From positions 1-64,000 of the forward strand of contig CAMTMP010000009.1 of NCBI GenBank assembly GCA_947073545.1: a stretch of DNA of 64,000 nt, given 5' to 3'. The position numbers and the translations under genes were made by a program. The stretch comes from an uncultured bacterium. Lineage in GTDB: Bacteria > Bacillota > Clostridia > Lachnospirales > Lachnospiraceae. A model generated the notes under the pieces. It was given only the letters and a program-made list of their open reading frames with translations. It searched no databases and was not told the DNA's origin. Shown here piece by piece: positions 44,384 through 53,296 of the stretch (its first letter is position 1; each line of letters starts with the position of its first letter).

Positions 44384-46012
44384 TTATAGCAGGAGAAAAT
44401 ATTGTGAGGACAGATATGGAAATTTTTCACTCCACGGCGCCAGTTCCGCCAGCTGTTCATCGGTCATATCTTTACTTGGCCGATGCTCCAGCAGAAATTT
44501 GAGATATTCGTAAATATTCAGGCCGTTCGCTTTTGCCATCTCAACCATTGTATAAACTACCGCACTGGCATTCGCCCCTTCTACGGAACTGCTGAACAGC
44601 CAGTTCTTCCGGCCTACTGCGAATGGACGGATTGCATTCTCGCTGAGATGATTAGTAAAGCTGCAGCGTCCGTCTTCCAGATAGGTCTCCGCTGTATCTC
44701 GCCGATTGAGAACATAATTAACCGCTTTATCCATCCGGGTGTTCCGGACTGGCTTCTGCTGATCCAGCCACGACCAGAAGGCCTCCAGAACAGGTTTTTC
44801 CTTCTCGAGACGCATCTGGTTCCGCTTTTCATAATCACCGGGATACTTTTTGTTAATGGAGTCCTCAATGGCGAATAACCGGTTGCAGTACTGGACTCCC
44901 TGCACTCCCGGCTGGCTGTAATCATACTGCTTTCCTTTGGGAACAGCATCGATAAAGTATCGGCGGATATGTGCCCAGCAGGAGCAGCGCCGGATCCCCG
45001 GCAGATTGTTATAACCCTGATAGCCGTCCGTTTCCAGATATCCGCTGTAGCCTTCCAGAAACTTTTTTGCATGGCTGCCACTCCTGGTCGGAGAATAGCC
45101 ATACAGGATGATCACCGGAAGCCCATCCTCACCGCTTCGGAACAGCCACATGAACGACTGGGTCTGCGCTCTGCGGCCTTCCTCATTCAACACCTGGACC
45201 CGGGTCTCATCTGCCATTGCAAAACTGCGTTTCAGTAACTCCCGGTGAAAGTAATCATACATCGGCTGAAAATAGTTCTGCGAACAGTAGATGATCCAGT
45301 TGGCAAAGGTAGTGCGGCTGATTTGGGCGCCATACTGTTTCCAGTCCTTCTCCTGTCGGTAAAGGGGAAGTCCATTGGCATACTTCTGATACATCGTCCA
45401 TGCAACAGTGGATGCTGAGGCAGGACCCTTCCCAACCAGAGCCGCCGGAACCTGAGACTTTATGATCACGGGTTTTTCCGTATCGCCGAGTCCTTCCTTG
45501 CAGGATGGGCATCCGTAACTCTGGCTGTAGTATTCGATCACTTTACAGGTGGCAGGAATGAATTCCAGTTCCCGGCGGACATACTCCTCGCCGATCAGGA
45601 CCATCTGCGTACCGCAGACCGGGCAGATCCGGTCTTCTTCCGGAAGAGGGATCACTACTTTTTCAACCTTCAGGCCTTTGAAAAGCTCCTCATGAGCTGC
45701 CTTCTTTTTACGGGTATGCTCCCGGATCACAGTATCTTCTTCCGGCAAGGAGGGATCCTGTTCCATTTCCGCTTCATCAAAGAGATTCTGTTGTCCCGGA
45801 ATGTCATCGGATCTTCTTTCACTGGATGAGCCGAAAAGCTTTTTGGTCAGATAATCTACCTGTTCCTGAAGCGCTTTCTCGTGACTGGATTTTTCATCAA
45901 TCATAAGACGGAGAGATCTGATCAGCTCAGTCTGTTCAGATACCATTGTTTTCAGCCCGGATACTGTATCTTTCAGCTCTCTGAGCTGGATATCTTTTGC
46001 GCTGGAAGCCAT
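44384..46012 (-). CDS. tnpC: IS66 transposase TnpC (DDE)
   Basis: This 542-residue IS66 transposase has an N-terminal coiled coil (about 8-60, 'LRELKDTVSGLKTMVSEQTE'), a zinc-finger-like segment 'CPVCGTQMV' and 'YGCPSCKEG', and a DDE core with 'MADETRVQVL', 'ETDGYQGYNNL' and a late Glu in 'HLSENAIRPFAVGRKNW'. It appears intact and may be active. Confidence 0.92.
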   Translation of the reverse strand: MASSAKDIQLRELKDTVSGLKTMVSEQTELIRSLRLMIDEKSSHEKALQEQVDYLTKKLFGSSSERRSDDIPGQQNLFDEAEMEQDPSLPEEDTVIREHTRKKKAAHEELFKGLKVEKVVIPLPEEDRICPVCGTQMVLIGEEYVRRELEFIPATCKVIEYYSQSYGCPSCKEGLGDTEKPVIIKSQVPAALVGKGPASASTVAWTMYQKYANGLPLYRQEKDWKQYGAQISRTTFANWIIYCSQNYFQPMYDYFHRELLKRSFAMADETRVQVLNEEGRRAQTQSFMWLFRSGEDGLPVIILYGYSPTRSGSHAKKFLEGYSGYLETDGYQGYNNLPGIRRCSCWAHIRRYFIDAVPKGKQYDYSQPGVQGVQYCNRLFAIEDSINKKYPGDYEKRNQMRLEKEKPVLEAFWSWLDQQKPVRNTRMDKAVNYVLNRRDTAETYLEDGRCSFTNHLSENAIRPFAVGRKNWLFSSSVEGANASAVVYTMVEMAKANGLNIYEYLKFLLEHRPSKDMTDEQLAELAPWSEKFPYLSSQYFLLL

Positions 46013-46154
46013 CGTTTCTCTCCTCGAATTTGATACCTTTATTATACCAGAAACGGGGCTTTTACGAAAGGAAAACAGCTCCTGAAAAATGCCGGATTTA
46101 CAAGAAATTTCCGGATTCTTCTGTGCAGGATTTCTGCTGAAATCCAGATGCTTT

Positions 46155-46496
46155 TTACTCTGCTTTCAGGGCTTTTGGCTGGTCAATATCAATCCCCGAC
46201 ATCAGCCAGTCAAACTCCCGCCAGGAAAGATTCCGGACCTCTGACTGCTTCCTGGGCCATTGATCGCCGCCGCGGACAGATAACCGCTTATAGATTAGAA
46301 CGAAGCCGTCCGGTTCCCGGAACAAGGCTTTGATCCTGTCCCGTCTTCTTCCGCAGAAAAGGAAGAGAGCGCTAGACGACGGATCCATCTTAAGCTGGTC
46401 TTCGATAACGGCGCAGAGTCCATCAATGGATTTTCGCATATCGGTATAGCCGCAGACAATGTAGATCTTTTCAAGTCCGGAGATGTCGCCTAACAT
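46155..46496 (-). CDS. tnpB: IS66 accessory protein TnpB
   Basis: This 113-residue IS66 Orf2 protein has 'IYIVCGYTDMRKSIDGLCAV' and 'LFLFCGRRRDRIKAL', both hallmarks of the IS66 TnpB family. It is needed for transposition but not catalytic. It overlaps tnpA by 7 bp. Confidence 0.92.
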   Translation of the reverse strand: MLGDISGLEKIYIVCGYTDMRKSIDGLCAVIEDQLKMDPSSSALFLFCGRRRDRIKALFREPDGFVLIYKRLSVRGGDQWPRKQSEVRNLSWREFDWLMSGIDIDQPKALKAE

Positions 46497-46900
46497 GAGA
46501 GTTCCTCAAGCAGGCGGAATGTCCTGGTAAGCAGGGCCGGATCCGCATCATTGCTAATACGGATTGTGATATCCTTCATAGCAACTTCAATCGTATGTAA
46601 ATTGTTAAGGTACGGGTTCTGCATCTGTGATGCTGTATGTTGTTCCGAAATGTGATCCGGCACAATGTCAATGGGGACCACGTCCTGTTTCGGGCGGGGA
46701 ACCTCAAGATGACCGTAATTCGCTGCTGGGATCTGATCCGCTGCTGTTTTCCGACAGCGGCTGACCCAGTTGTAAAAAGTGCTTACTGCAATGTCGTTTT
46801 CACGACACCAGTCAGCATCTGTCATGCCGCTCTGGCGGCATTCATTGATAAGCCGGATCTGTTCCACCATCGGAACACGGGCTTTGCGAGTACCTGCCAT
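46490..46900 (-). CDS. tnpA: IS66 accessory protein TnpA
   Basis: This 136-residue helix-turn-helix protein has 'IRLINECRQSGMTDADWCRE' and 'ISTFYNWVSRCRK'-like motifs (seen as 'AVSTFYNWVSRC'). GGAGG at 46907-46911 on the minus strand sets the ATG at 46900. The C-terminal half is less conserved. Confidence 0.88.
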   Translation of the reverse strand: MAGTRKARVPMVEQIRLINECRQSGMTDADWCRENDIAVSTFYNWVSRCRKTAADQIPAANYGHLEVPRPKQDVVPIDIVPDHISEQHTASQMQNPYLNNLHTIEVAMKDITIRISNDADPALLTRTFRLLEELSC

Positions 46901-46969
46901 AATCTATCCTCCATAATTGTAGTGAAATAGTCTAAATATCTATCGACTACAATTATAGGTGATACTTGA

Positions 46970-47167
46970 GGATCAGGAAATCCGCAGGAATATTTGGCGC
47001 TTACGAAACATTATCTGAAAGAGTACAAGAGAGGGATTTATTCAGGCTTGTTACTATCTGGCGAATTAAAGAAACATCTGCTCATGATACAGGAACAGGC
47101 AGAGGAAAGATTTGATTTGCTGGTGCAGCAGATGGCAGAGCGGGAGGCTGGCCGCATGGTGAGCTGA
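46970..47167 (+). pseudogene. TnpV C-terminal fragment
   Basis: The frame from 46970 to the stop at 47167 reads 'NPQEYLALTKHYLKEYKRG' then 'IYSGLLLSGELKKHLLMI' and 'RFDLLVQQMAEREAG'. This matches the C-terminal half of TnpV, a small protein of Clostridia mobile elements. No start codon or N-terminal half is present, and it begins right beside the IS66 end. It appears to be a remnant of an older element. Confidence 0.55.
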
Positions 47168-47252
47168 ATATCCTCCTCCAACGCCTCATTCATGCTCGAA
47201 TTTAATTTACAAAATCTATCTGTACAAAAGTTTTCCCCATGCTGACTTGAAT

Positions 47253-47303
47253 TTACATTATGGTAGACTTTTGCCCGTAAACCTGATAGAATACATATAT
47301 TAT
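47253..47303 (+). promoter_or_regulatory. Shared 51-bp promoter element, copy 1 (DUF342 gene); sigma-28-like
   Basis: It carries TAGACT (47264-47269), 17 bp, TAGAAT (47287-47292). Read as a sigma-28 promoter it is TAGA-N14-CCTGATAG. It is identical to 53206-53256 in 46 of 51 positions, including bases outside the hexamers. It lies 73 bp before the DUF342 gene start. Confidence 0.65.
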
Positions 47304-47375
47304 CATGATTTTAACAGACAACATTGATAGGAACTGGAATGACTTTATTCATATAAGGAAAGATTGGTAGCAGGT

Positions 47376-49544
47376 ATGGGTGATTTGGGCGGGGCAAAGC
47401 AGCAGAAACTGCATTTTCCCATGATGGAAAATGACGAGTATCAGAAAGCGCAGCGACAGGAAATCAAACTCGGGAAAGAGGAAGGGCTGGACGTATCTAT
47501 TTACTCAAACCCCGAATTTAACTGGCTGCAGATGGAGCAGATCCGCATGGGGCTTAAGGATAAGGTGGATGCCTCTGTGTATGCCGATCCTGCTTACAAT
47601 TACGAGACCATGCGACAGATCAGACTGTCTCTCTACTCGGCGATAGACCTGATCCCCTATCTGAAAAGGGGATTTGCGGATGACGATCTGGAGGAAATCC
47701 GTTTTGCGCTCATGAACCGGCTGCCGATTGACAAGTGGTTACAGGATATGATGTGTGCGCCGCAGATCCATGAGATCAGGATCGGGCTGTGTGAGGATAT
47801 TGATATCACGCCTTACGCCAATATCATGTATAACTGGATGCAGATGCGGGAGATCCGTCTGGGGCTGGAGAAAAAGCTGAACGTGTCGCTTTATACCAAT
47901 CGTCTGTTTAACCATGCGCAGATGCGGGAGATCCGTCTCGGACTGGAGGCCGGGCTTGACGTCACATCCTATTGCAGTCTGGTTTACTCGGCCACGGACA
48001 TGAAGGAGAAACGGCAGGCGATTATCAACCGCAAGCGGGCAAGCGGCACGGCAGCGCCGGAGAACAGAGCGGAGACACAAAAGGCTGTAGATGCAGAGCA
48101 GGAACCGGTGAAAAATACGGATAAAGGAAAGAATGCCGTTTCGCAGGATAAGAAGGGGAAAAGTTCTCTGGCCGCGTCCCTCCAGAAGAAAGAATTTTCT
48201 ATAAGTATAGAAGAAAACGGAAATAAAGCGTATGCCTACATTCCTTGGATTCCGGGCAATATCGTCACCGAAGAGGATATCTATAAAGATCTGGAGAGGC
48301 GGGAGATCGTTTTTGGCATCAAGGAAGATGCGATTGCCGATATGATTGACCGCAGAAGGCTGAATGAAAAAATTCTGATTGCCGAGGGAATCCCGGCCCA
48401 GAAGGGAAAAGACGGCTGGTTTGAATGGTTTGTCAGACTCGATCTGCCGCGTATTCCGGCGCCGCTGCCGGACGGCGGGGTTGACTATGTCAATATAGAA
48501 GCGTTCGAGATGGTGGACGAGGGCGAGAAGATTGCCTTTTATCACCGGGCGGAAACAGGCATCAGCGGCAAAAATATATATGGGGAAATGATTCATGCCG
48601 AAAACGGTATGGAGCTGAAACCGTTAAGGGGAATCGGATTTGCGATTGAGCCGGACGGATGTACTTACACATCTAAAATGAACGGGAAGTTCGAGTTTAC
48701 GGCGGGACGTATTCTGATTACCAATATGCTGATTGTGCGCGAGGATGTGACCGCCGTGACCGGAAAGCTGGAGGTGGACGGTTCTGTCTATGTGGTTGGC
48801 AGTATCTATTCCGGGGGCTATGTCAAGGCAACCGGGGATATCATTGTCGAGCATAATGTGGAAACATGCAGGCTGATCGCCGGCGGAAACGTTATGATCA
48901 AAACGGGAAGCTGTTCTAAGAACGACTGCTTTATCGACGCAGGCGGCGAAGTTTCCGGAAGCTTTTTTGAGGCTGCCAATATCCATGCGGGAGGCAATGT
49001 CAAGGCCAACTACATTATGAACAGCAGCATTAAGACGATGGGAAGGGTGATCGTATCGGGAAGCAAGGGGATGCTTCTGGGCGGTATGGTCAGCGCAGTC
49101 AGGGGCGTGGAAACCTATAATCTGGGCAACAGGCTGCACCTGAAAACCGTGCTTGACATTGGCCGGAACGAGCTGTATGAAAAGGCCCATGAGGAATATG
49201 AGAAAAAGCGTGAAAAACTCCTTAGCGATTTAAAAGCGCTGGAGCAGGAGTGGGGAAAAATCTTACAGCTTGAGGAAGCCGGAAAAGAGGTGCCGGAGGA
49301 GATACAGCGTAAAATTTATGCGGCGATTGAGGTGCAGGGACAGAAACTGGCGGAGATCGACGGTGAGGAGTCAAAATTAGCCAATCTGACGGGGCAGGCG
49401 GCCAAAGAACCTGTCTGTGTCAGAGGCAGGGCTTATGAAGGCAGTGTGGTTATACTAAACGGCATCAAGTATACACTGTCTGCAGAGGTGCGCAGGGTTC
49501 TTTTTAAACTTCGCAACAAACAGGTAGTGATGGTAGCTTTGTAA
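47376..49544 (+). CDS. DUF342 (FapA) protein with N-terminal IRxGL repeats
   Basis: This 722-residue protein has two parts. Residues about 10-215 hold seven or eight repeats of about 26 residues, each with a core like 'QMREIRLGLEKKLNVSLY' and 'QMEQIRMGLKDKVDASVY'. The rest is a DUF342/FapA-type beta-helix: 'GISGKNIYGEMI' then a run of short Gly-rich rungs ('VDGSVYVVGSIYSGG'), and a coiled coil at about 600-690. FapA-type proteins have been linked to flagella or polar structures. ATG 47376 is chosen; TTG 47364 is an alternative. It is preceded by a promoter shared with the EAL gene. Confidence 0.8.
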   Translation: MGDLGGAKQQKLHFPMMENDEYQKAQRQEIKLGKEEGLDVSIYSNPEFNWLQMEQIRMGLKDKVDASVYADPAYNYETMRQIRLSLYSAIDLIPYLKRGFADDDLEEIRFALMNRLPIDKWLQDMMCAPQIHEIRIGLCEDIDITPYANIMYNWMQMREIRLGLEKKLNVSLYTNRLFNHAQMREIRLGLEAGLDVTSYCSLVYSATDMKEKRQAIINRKRASGTAAPENRAETQKAVDAEQEPVKNTDKGKNAVSQDKKGKSSLAASLQKKEFSISIEENGNKAYAYIPWIPGNIVTEEDIYKDLERREIVFGIKEDAIADMIDRRRLNEKILIAEGIPAQKGKDGWFEWFVRLDLPRIPAPLPDGGVDYVNIEAFEMVDEGEKIAFYHRAETGISGKNIYGEMIHAENGMELKPLRGIGFAIEPDGCTYTSKMNGKFEFTAGRILITNMLIVREDVTAVTGKLEVDGSVYVVGSIYSGGYVKATGDIIVEHNVETCRLIAGGNVMIKTGSCSKNDCFIDAGGEVSGSFFEAANIHAGGNVKANYIMNSSIKTMGRVIVSGSKGMLLGGMVSAVRGVETYNLGNRLHLKTVLDIGRNELYEKAHEEYEKKREKLLSDLKALEQEWGKILQLEEAGKEVPEEIQRKIYAAIEVQGQKLAEIDGEESKLANLTGQAAKEPVCVRGRAYEGSVVILNGIKYTLSAEVRRVLFKLRNKQVVMVAL

Positions 49545-49628
49545 TGCGTGCGGACTGCACGGCGGCCGAAACACGATGGGCAGCACAGCGCATTCTCTAA
49601 ACAAGGAATGAGAAGGTACAGGTAAATT

Positions 49629-50729
49629 ATGAAACGTGACACCATTTTAATTTTTGAGGACAACGAAATTGATCGTGCAATTCTGGTTGGATTGTTACAG
49701 TCGGAGTACAAGATACTGGAAGCATCTAACGGCAAGGAGGGAATTGCACTGCTAAACTCCCATTTTGCGTCTATTGCGATTGTCCTGCTCGATAATCTGA
49801 TGCCGCTGATGGACGGTTTCACCGTGTTGGAAAATTTGAAGGAAAAAAATGTACTCAATAAGATTCCTTTTATCATGATTACCGGAGAAAGTTCGCCGGA
49901 GATGGAGAGAAAGGGCTACGAGTATGGAATCGTAAGCTATGTGAAGAAACCGTATCAGTCTGATGTGGTGAAGCAGGTGGTGCAGAATGCCATCGGCTGG
50001 TTCCAGTATAAAATGCAGTTGGAGATGATGGTCAAAAAGCAGAACATCAGTATCCAGAAGCAGAACAGCGTATTGCGCCAGCAGACGAAAAAGCTGAATC
50101 ATGTGAATGAGATTCTGATTGATTCCCTGAGCAATATTGTGGAATTTAGGAATATGGAATCCAAGCAGCATATCAAAAGGATTCGGGAGTATTCCATGTG
50201 CCTTGGCAAGAGTGTTATGAAGCTTTATCCGGAGTATGAGCTGACACCGGAGAAGCTCATACAGATTGGTTGGGCGTCCTCGCTGCATGATATTGGGAAG
50301 ATTGCCATTCCGGATACCATTATTTTGAAGCCGGCCAAGCTGACGGCGGACGAATTTGAGCTTATCAAATCGCACACGACGAAGGGTGCGGAGATCATAC
50401 AGAACAGAGTGCGCTTGAATGACAGGGCGATCTATGACTATGCCTACGATATTGCGCGGCATCACCATGAAAAATATGACGGAAAGGGATATCCTGACGG
50501 CCTGAAAGGGGATGAGATCAGCATTGCGGCGCAGATCGTGTCGTTGGTGGATGTGTACGATGCGCTCACCTCGAAGCGGGTTTATAAAATAGCTTATGAA
50601 TCGGATAAGGCATATCAGATGATCCTGAACGGACACAGCGGAAACTTTTCACCGAAGCTCCTGAAGGCTTTTGCGGAGGTGAAATCCAGCTTTGAACATC
50701 TGCTGGAGATGTATTGTGATGAGGAGTGA
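49629..50729 (+). CDS. Response regulator with HD-GYP-type phosphodiesterase domain
   Basis: This 366-residue cytoplasmic regulator has a REC domain (1-120; 'IFEDNEIDR', phospho-acceptor Asp in 'LLDNLMPLMDG', 'KKPY'), a short coiled linker, and an HD domain: 'LHDIGKIAIPD', 'HTTKGAEII', 'HHHEKYDGKGYPDGL'. The GYP signature suggests c-di-GMP hydrolysis. The start is set by AGAAGGT. The input kinase is not adjacent; the hybrid kinase at 60416 lies 10 kb away. Confidence 0.85.
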   Translation: MKRDTILIFEDNEIDRAILVGLLQSEYKILEASNGKEGIALLNSHFASIAIVLLDNLMPLMDGFTVLENLKEKNVLNKIPFIMITGESSPEMERKGYEYGIVSYVKKPYQSDVVKQVVQNAIGWFQYKMQLEMMVKKQNISIQKQNSVLRQQTKKLNHVNEILIDSLSNIVEFRNMESKQHIKRIREYSMCLGKSVMKLYPEYELTPEKLIQIGWASSLHDIGKIAIPDTIILKPAKLTADEFELIKSHTTKGAEIIQNRVRLNDRAIYDYAYDIARHHHEKYDGKGYPDGLKGDEISIAAQIVSLVDVYDALTSKRVYKIAYESDKAYQMILNGHSGNFSPKLLKAFAEVKSSFEHLLEMYCDEE

Positions 50730-50870
50730 CCTTTTCGTAGGTTGAAAACGGATAAGCGATGATCCCAACTTCTGCGTGTTTCGCTTCACCACCCAGCGCT
50801 ATAACTTGTTTATAGACTGGGAAGTGGTGAAAGGGGAGATACACGGATAATCGATTGAGAAAATATAAAT

Positions 50871-50927
50871 AAGGCCCTCCGATTACCATTGAGACTTGCT
50901 TGCAAGTATCTGGGAAAGGAGGGCCTT
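50871..50927 (-). terminator. Terminator of the chemoreceptor gene (minus strand)
   Basis: aaggccctcc (50871-50880) and ggagggcctt (50918-50927) form a 10-bp stem; on the minus strand the stem is followed by ttatttatatttt. An inner acttgc/gcaagt hairpin lies in the loop. Confidence 0.6.
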
Positions 50928-51022
50928 GCCAATGTCAAAAACAGAAGGTCTGACAGCGGCCGTCAGCTTATGACTGGCAGCTTTCGGCCGCGGATATGCG
51001 ATAGGAAAAAGGATGCCGTCTA

Positions 51023-53053
51023 TCAGCACAACTCGAATTTCTGAACCATTTTATTCAGCATTTCCGCCTGCGAAGCCAGTTCTTCCGAGGTTGCGGAAGT
51101 TTCCTGGGAGGCTGCGGAGTTATCCTGTATACTGTGGGTGATCTCATCGATTCCTATCTGGAGCTGTCTCATGCTCTCTGCTTGAATGACCGCGACTCCC
51201 GCTGTATTTTGAATCATTTCGTTTACATTGTTGACAGCGCTTACGGATTCTTTCAGGGAATCCATAGCCCCGTTGGCAATGGTATTGCCTTTGGTGATCT
51301 CTTCCATGGAGATTTCGATCAGCTCTCTTGTATTGTTGGCGGCTTTGGAGCTTTCCTGAGCCAGTTTTCCGATTTCGTCGGCAACCACTGCGAAGCCTCT
51401 TCCGGCCTCGCCTGCACGGGCGGCCTCAATGGAGGCGTTCAATGACAGAAGGTTTGTCTGGGAGGCGATGTCTTCGATTGTCTGAATGATGCCGACCACT
51501 TGCCGGGAAGTTTCTTGAATCTTGTTCATGGCATCTATCATCAGCTTCATTTTTTCCTGATTTTCTTCGATCATAACGGCCGCCTGCGCGGTTGCCTGTG
51601 CGGAAGTTTCCGCATCCCTGCGGCTGTTTTCCACCTGATCTGCCATAGTGGTCGTGGTTGCGGAAATTTCTTCAATGGACGCGGCTTGTGCCTGTGCCCC
51701 CTCTGCCAAAACTTGGGAGGCAGAAGCCAGCTCGTTGGCTCCTAAGGATACCCGTTCTGCGCTGTCATTGATTCCAACCATGACCTGATTCATGGAATCG
51801 GAGATATTTAACAGTGCGGTTTTGATCTTTTGAAATTCTCCCACATAATCATACTGCAGATCAATACGCAGTTTTCCGTCGGCAATTTGTGATAGCACCT
51901 GTGCAGTCTCATCAATATATGCGATATATTCTTTCAGACGGTCAACGGTTTTCTGGAAGGAATTACCCAATTCCCCGATCTCGTCTTCACTGGTAATATG
52001 AATATCAACGTCCAGGTTTCCGGCGGCAAGCTGCTGTGCGGTGTGATTCAGCTCCAGAATCGGTTTTGTCAGCTTGTCTGCGCTCTTTTTGATGCTCAGG
52101 GCGATCATTACGATACCTGCCGCAAAAATGATGATCAGTGCAACAATCATTGCGGCCAATACAGAGTAGTACTCTGACATCGGCATATTGCTAAGCACAA
52201 CATAACCGGTATCCCCGGCATATTGCAGGGAGCCGTATTTGGTGAGGCCGTCTACTTTGTATTTCAGAAATGCATCCGTTTTTGAAGCGATCGCACTCCT
52301 GACATTCTCGGAGACATTCACGTCGTTGATATTCTTTTGAATGATATCCGTCTGCGGATGATATAGGAAAGTGCCGTTTTCAGACAGTAACAGCATATAC
52401 CCTTTGCGCCCGATCTTATATCCGCTCATAATTTCTGTCATATGATCCAGAGCGATATCCATCCCCACGGCACCTAGAACCTCGCCTGTGGCATCGTCAT
52501 ATACGGGGGAAGCGGCGCTTAAGATCAGCTTGCCGGTGGAGGAATCCACATAGGGCTCTGTCAGGACGGTTTTCTTTTCAGTGATGCAGCCGTACCATCC
52601 CCGCCCTGTGATATCCCATCCTTCTTCGCTTATAAATCCGTCGGACTGCGCCAAAGCGCTTGCATCAAGATCGGAAATCCATACGGCCATAACATTTTCC
52701 TTGTCGGTATTTGCGATTTTTATGAGATTATCCATAACGGTATCCATTTTTTCCGCTTGGAGGATATTGTCTCCTGCCGTGATTTCCTGCATGACACTTT
52801 TAATTTCGGGATTGACGGACAACTGCTCGGTGCTCTTGGTATATTGCTCAAGAAAGCCCGTTAACTGGTTTGCGGCGGCGTTGGATTCCTGCGTCAGTTC
52901 CTTTTCTTTTGAAGTAATGATCAGCCATCCGACCATACAAATGGCAACCACTGCGATCAGCAAAAGGACGAAGATAACGCTGCCGCCGATCTGCTGAAGA
53001 ATTTCATTCGCTATTTTTTTCTTAGAACCTTTCTTTTCCTTATGGTGTTTCAT
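51023..53053 (-). CDS. Methyl-accepting chemotaxis protein with Cache domain
   Basis: This 676-residue receptor has membrane helices at about 18-40 and 292-316, a periplasm-side dCache domain between them ('WDITGRGWYG', 'PYVDSSTGKLILS', 'AVGMDIALDHM'), a HAMP domain at about 318-372, and a cytoplasmic signalling hairpin with 'EAARAGEAGRGFAVVADEIG'. It binds an unknown small ligand, and the Cache core resembles amino-acid-binding receptors. The ATG has AAGGGGG just upstream. It is divergent from the EAL gene. Confidence 0.92.
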   Translation of the reverse strand: MKHHKEKKGSKKKIANEILQQIGGSVIFVLLLIAVVAICMVGWLIITSKEKELTQESNAAANQLTGFLEQYTKSTEQLSVNPEIKSVMQEITAGDNILQAEKMDTVMDNLIKIANTDKENVMAVWISDLDASALAQSDGFISEEGWDITGRGWYGCITEKKTVLTEPYVDSSTGKLILSAASPVYDDATGEVLGAVGMDIALDHMTEIMSGYKIGRKGYMLLLSENGTFLYHPQTDIIQKNINDVNVSENVRSAIASKTDAFLKYKVDGLTKYGSLQYAGDTGYVVLSNMPMSEYYSVLAAMIVALIIIFAAGIVMIALSIKKSADKLTKPILELNHTAQQLAAGNLDVDIHITSEDEIGELGNSFQKTVDRLKEYIAYIDETAQVLSQIADGKLRIDLQYDYVGEFQKIKTALLNISDSMNQVMVGINDSAERVSLGANELASASQVLAEGAQAQAASIEEISATTTTMADQVENSRRDAETSAQATAQAAVMIEENQEKMKLMIDAMNKIQETSRQVVGIIQTIEDIASQTNLLSLNASIEAARAGEAGRGFAVVADEIGKLAQESSKAANNTRELIEISMEEITKGNTIANGAMDSLKESVSAVNNVNEMIQNTAGVAVIQAESMRQLQIGIDEITHSIQDNSAASQETSATSEELASQAEMLNKMVQKFELC

Positions 53054-53205
53054 GATAGTCCCCCTTATGTAAATTTATGACTCCTTCTTTTATTGTACTG
53101 CTGATTTTCTGTCAATACAATAAAAAATTATACTTTTTTTATGATATTTTTAGGCAAAATTTACAAAGGCGTGAATCGCGTAAGTTGTATAACAATGGTA
53201 GATAT

Positions 53206-53256
53206 TTACATCATAGTAGACTTTTACCCGTAAACTTGATAGAATAAATATATTAT
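53206..53256 (+). promoter_or_regulatory. Shared 51-bp promoter element, copy 2 (EAL gene); sigma-28-like
   Basis: TAGACT (53217-53222), 17 bp, TAGAAT (53240-53245); alternatively TAGA-N14-CTTGATAG. It matches 47253-47303 with five differences in 51 bp. A related gtagatatttac lies just upstream of gtagacttttac, so the region may hold two copies of a short motif. Confidence 0.65.
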
Positions 53257-53296
53257 GTGGCTTACAAACAGGAGCGGCATCGGCAAAGGGGAAAAT

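Larger units (their letters stand above)
44373..46965 (-). mobile_element. IS66-family insertion sequence
   Basis: Three minus-strand genes in the order tnpA-tnpB-tnpC are complete and in frame, as in full IS66 elements. GTATCA at 44373-44378 and its inverted copy TGATAC at 46960-46965 are candidate tips, but similarity beyond six bases is weak and no 8-bp target duplication is visible, so the exact ends are uncertain. A 10-bp palindrome (ataattgtag/ctacaattat, 46913-46956) sits in the tnpA leader. Confidence 0.75.

Noticed and set aside
46997-47004. gcgcttac as the right IS66 terminus
   Set aside because: It resembles an inverted GTAAGCG end, but no partner exists on the left and it lies inside the TnpV reading frame.
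47739-48596. Minus-strand 285-residue frame opposite the DUF342 gene
   Set aside because: It has no recognised motif, and the plus-strand repeats and FapA fold are clear.
53054-53296. c-di-GMP riboswitch before the EAL or DUF342 genes
   Set aside because: No GEMM core or paired stems are present; the shared region fits a promoter instead.
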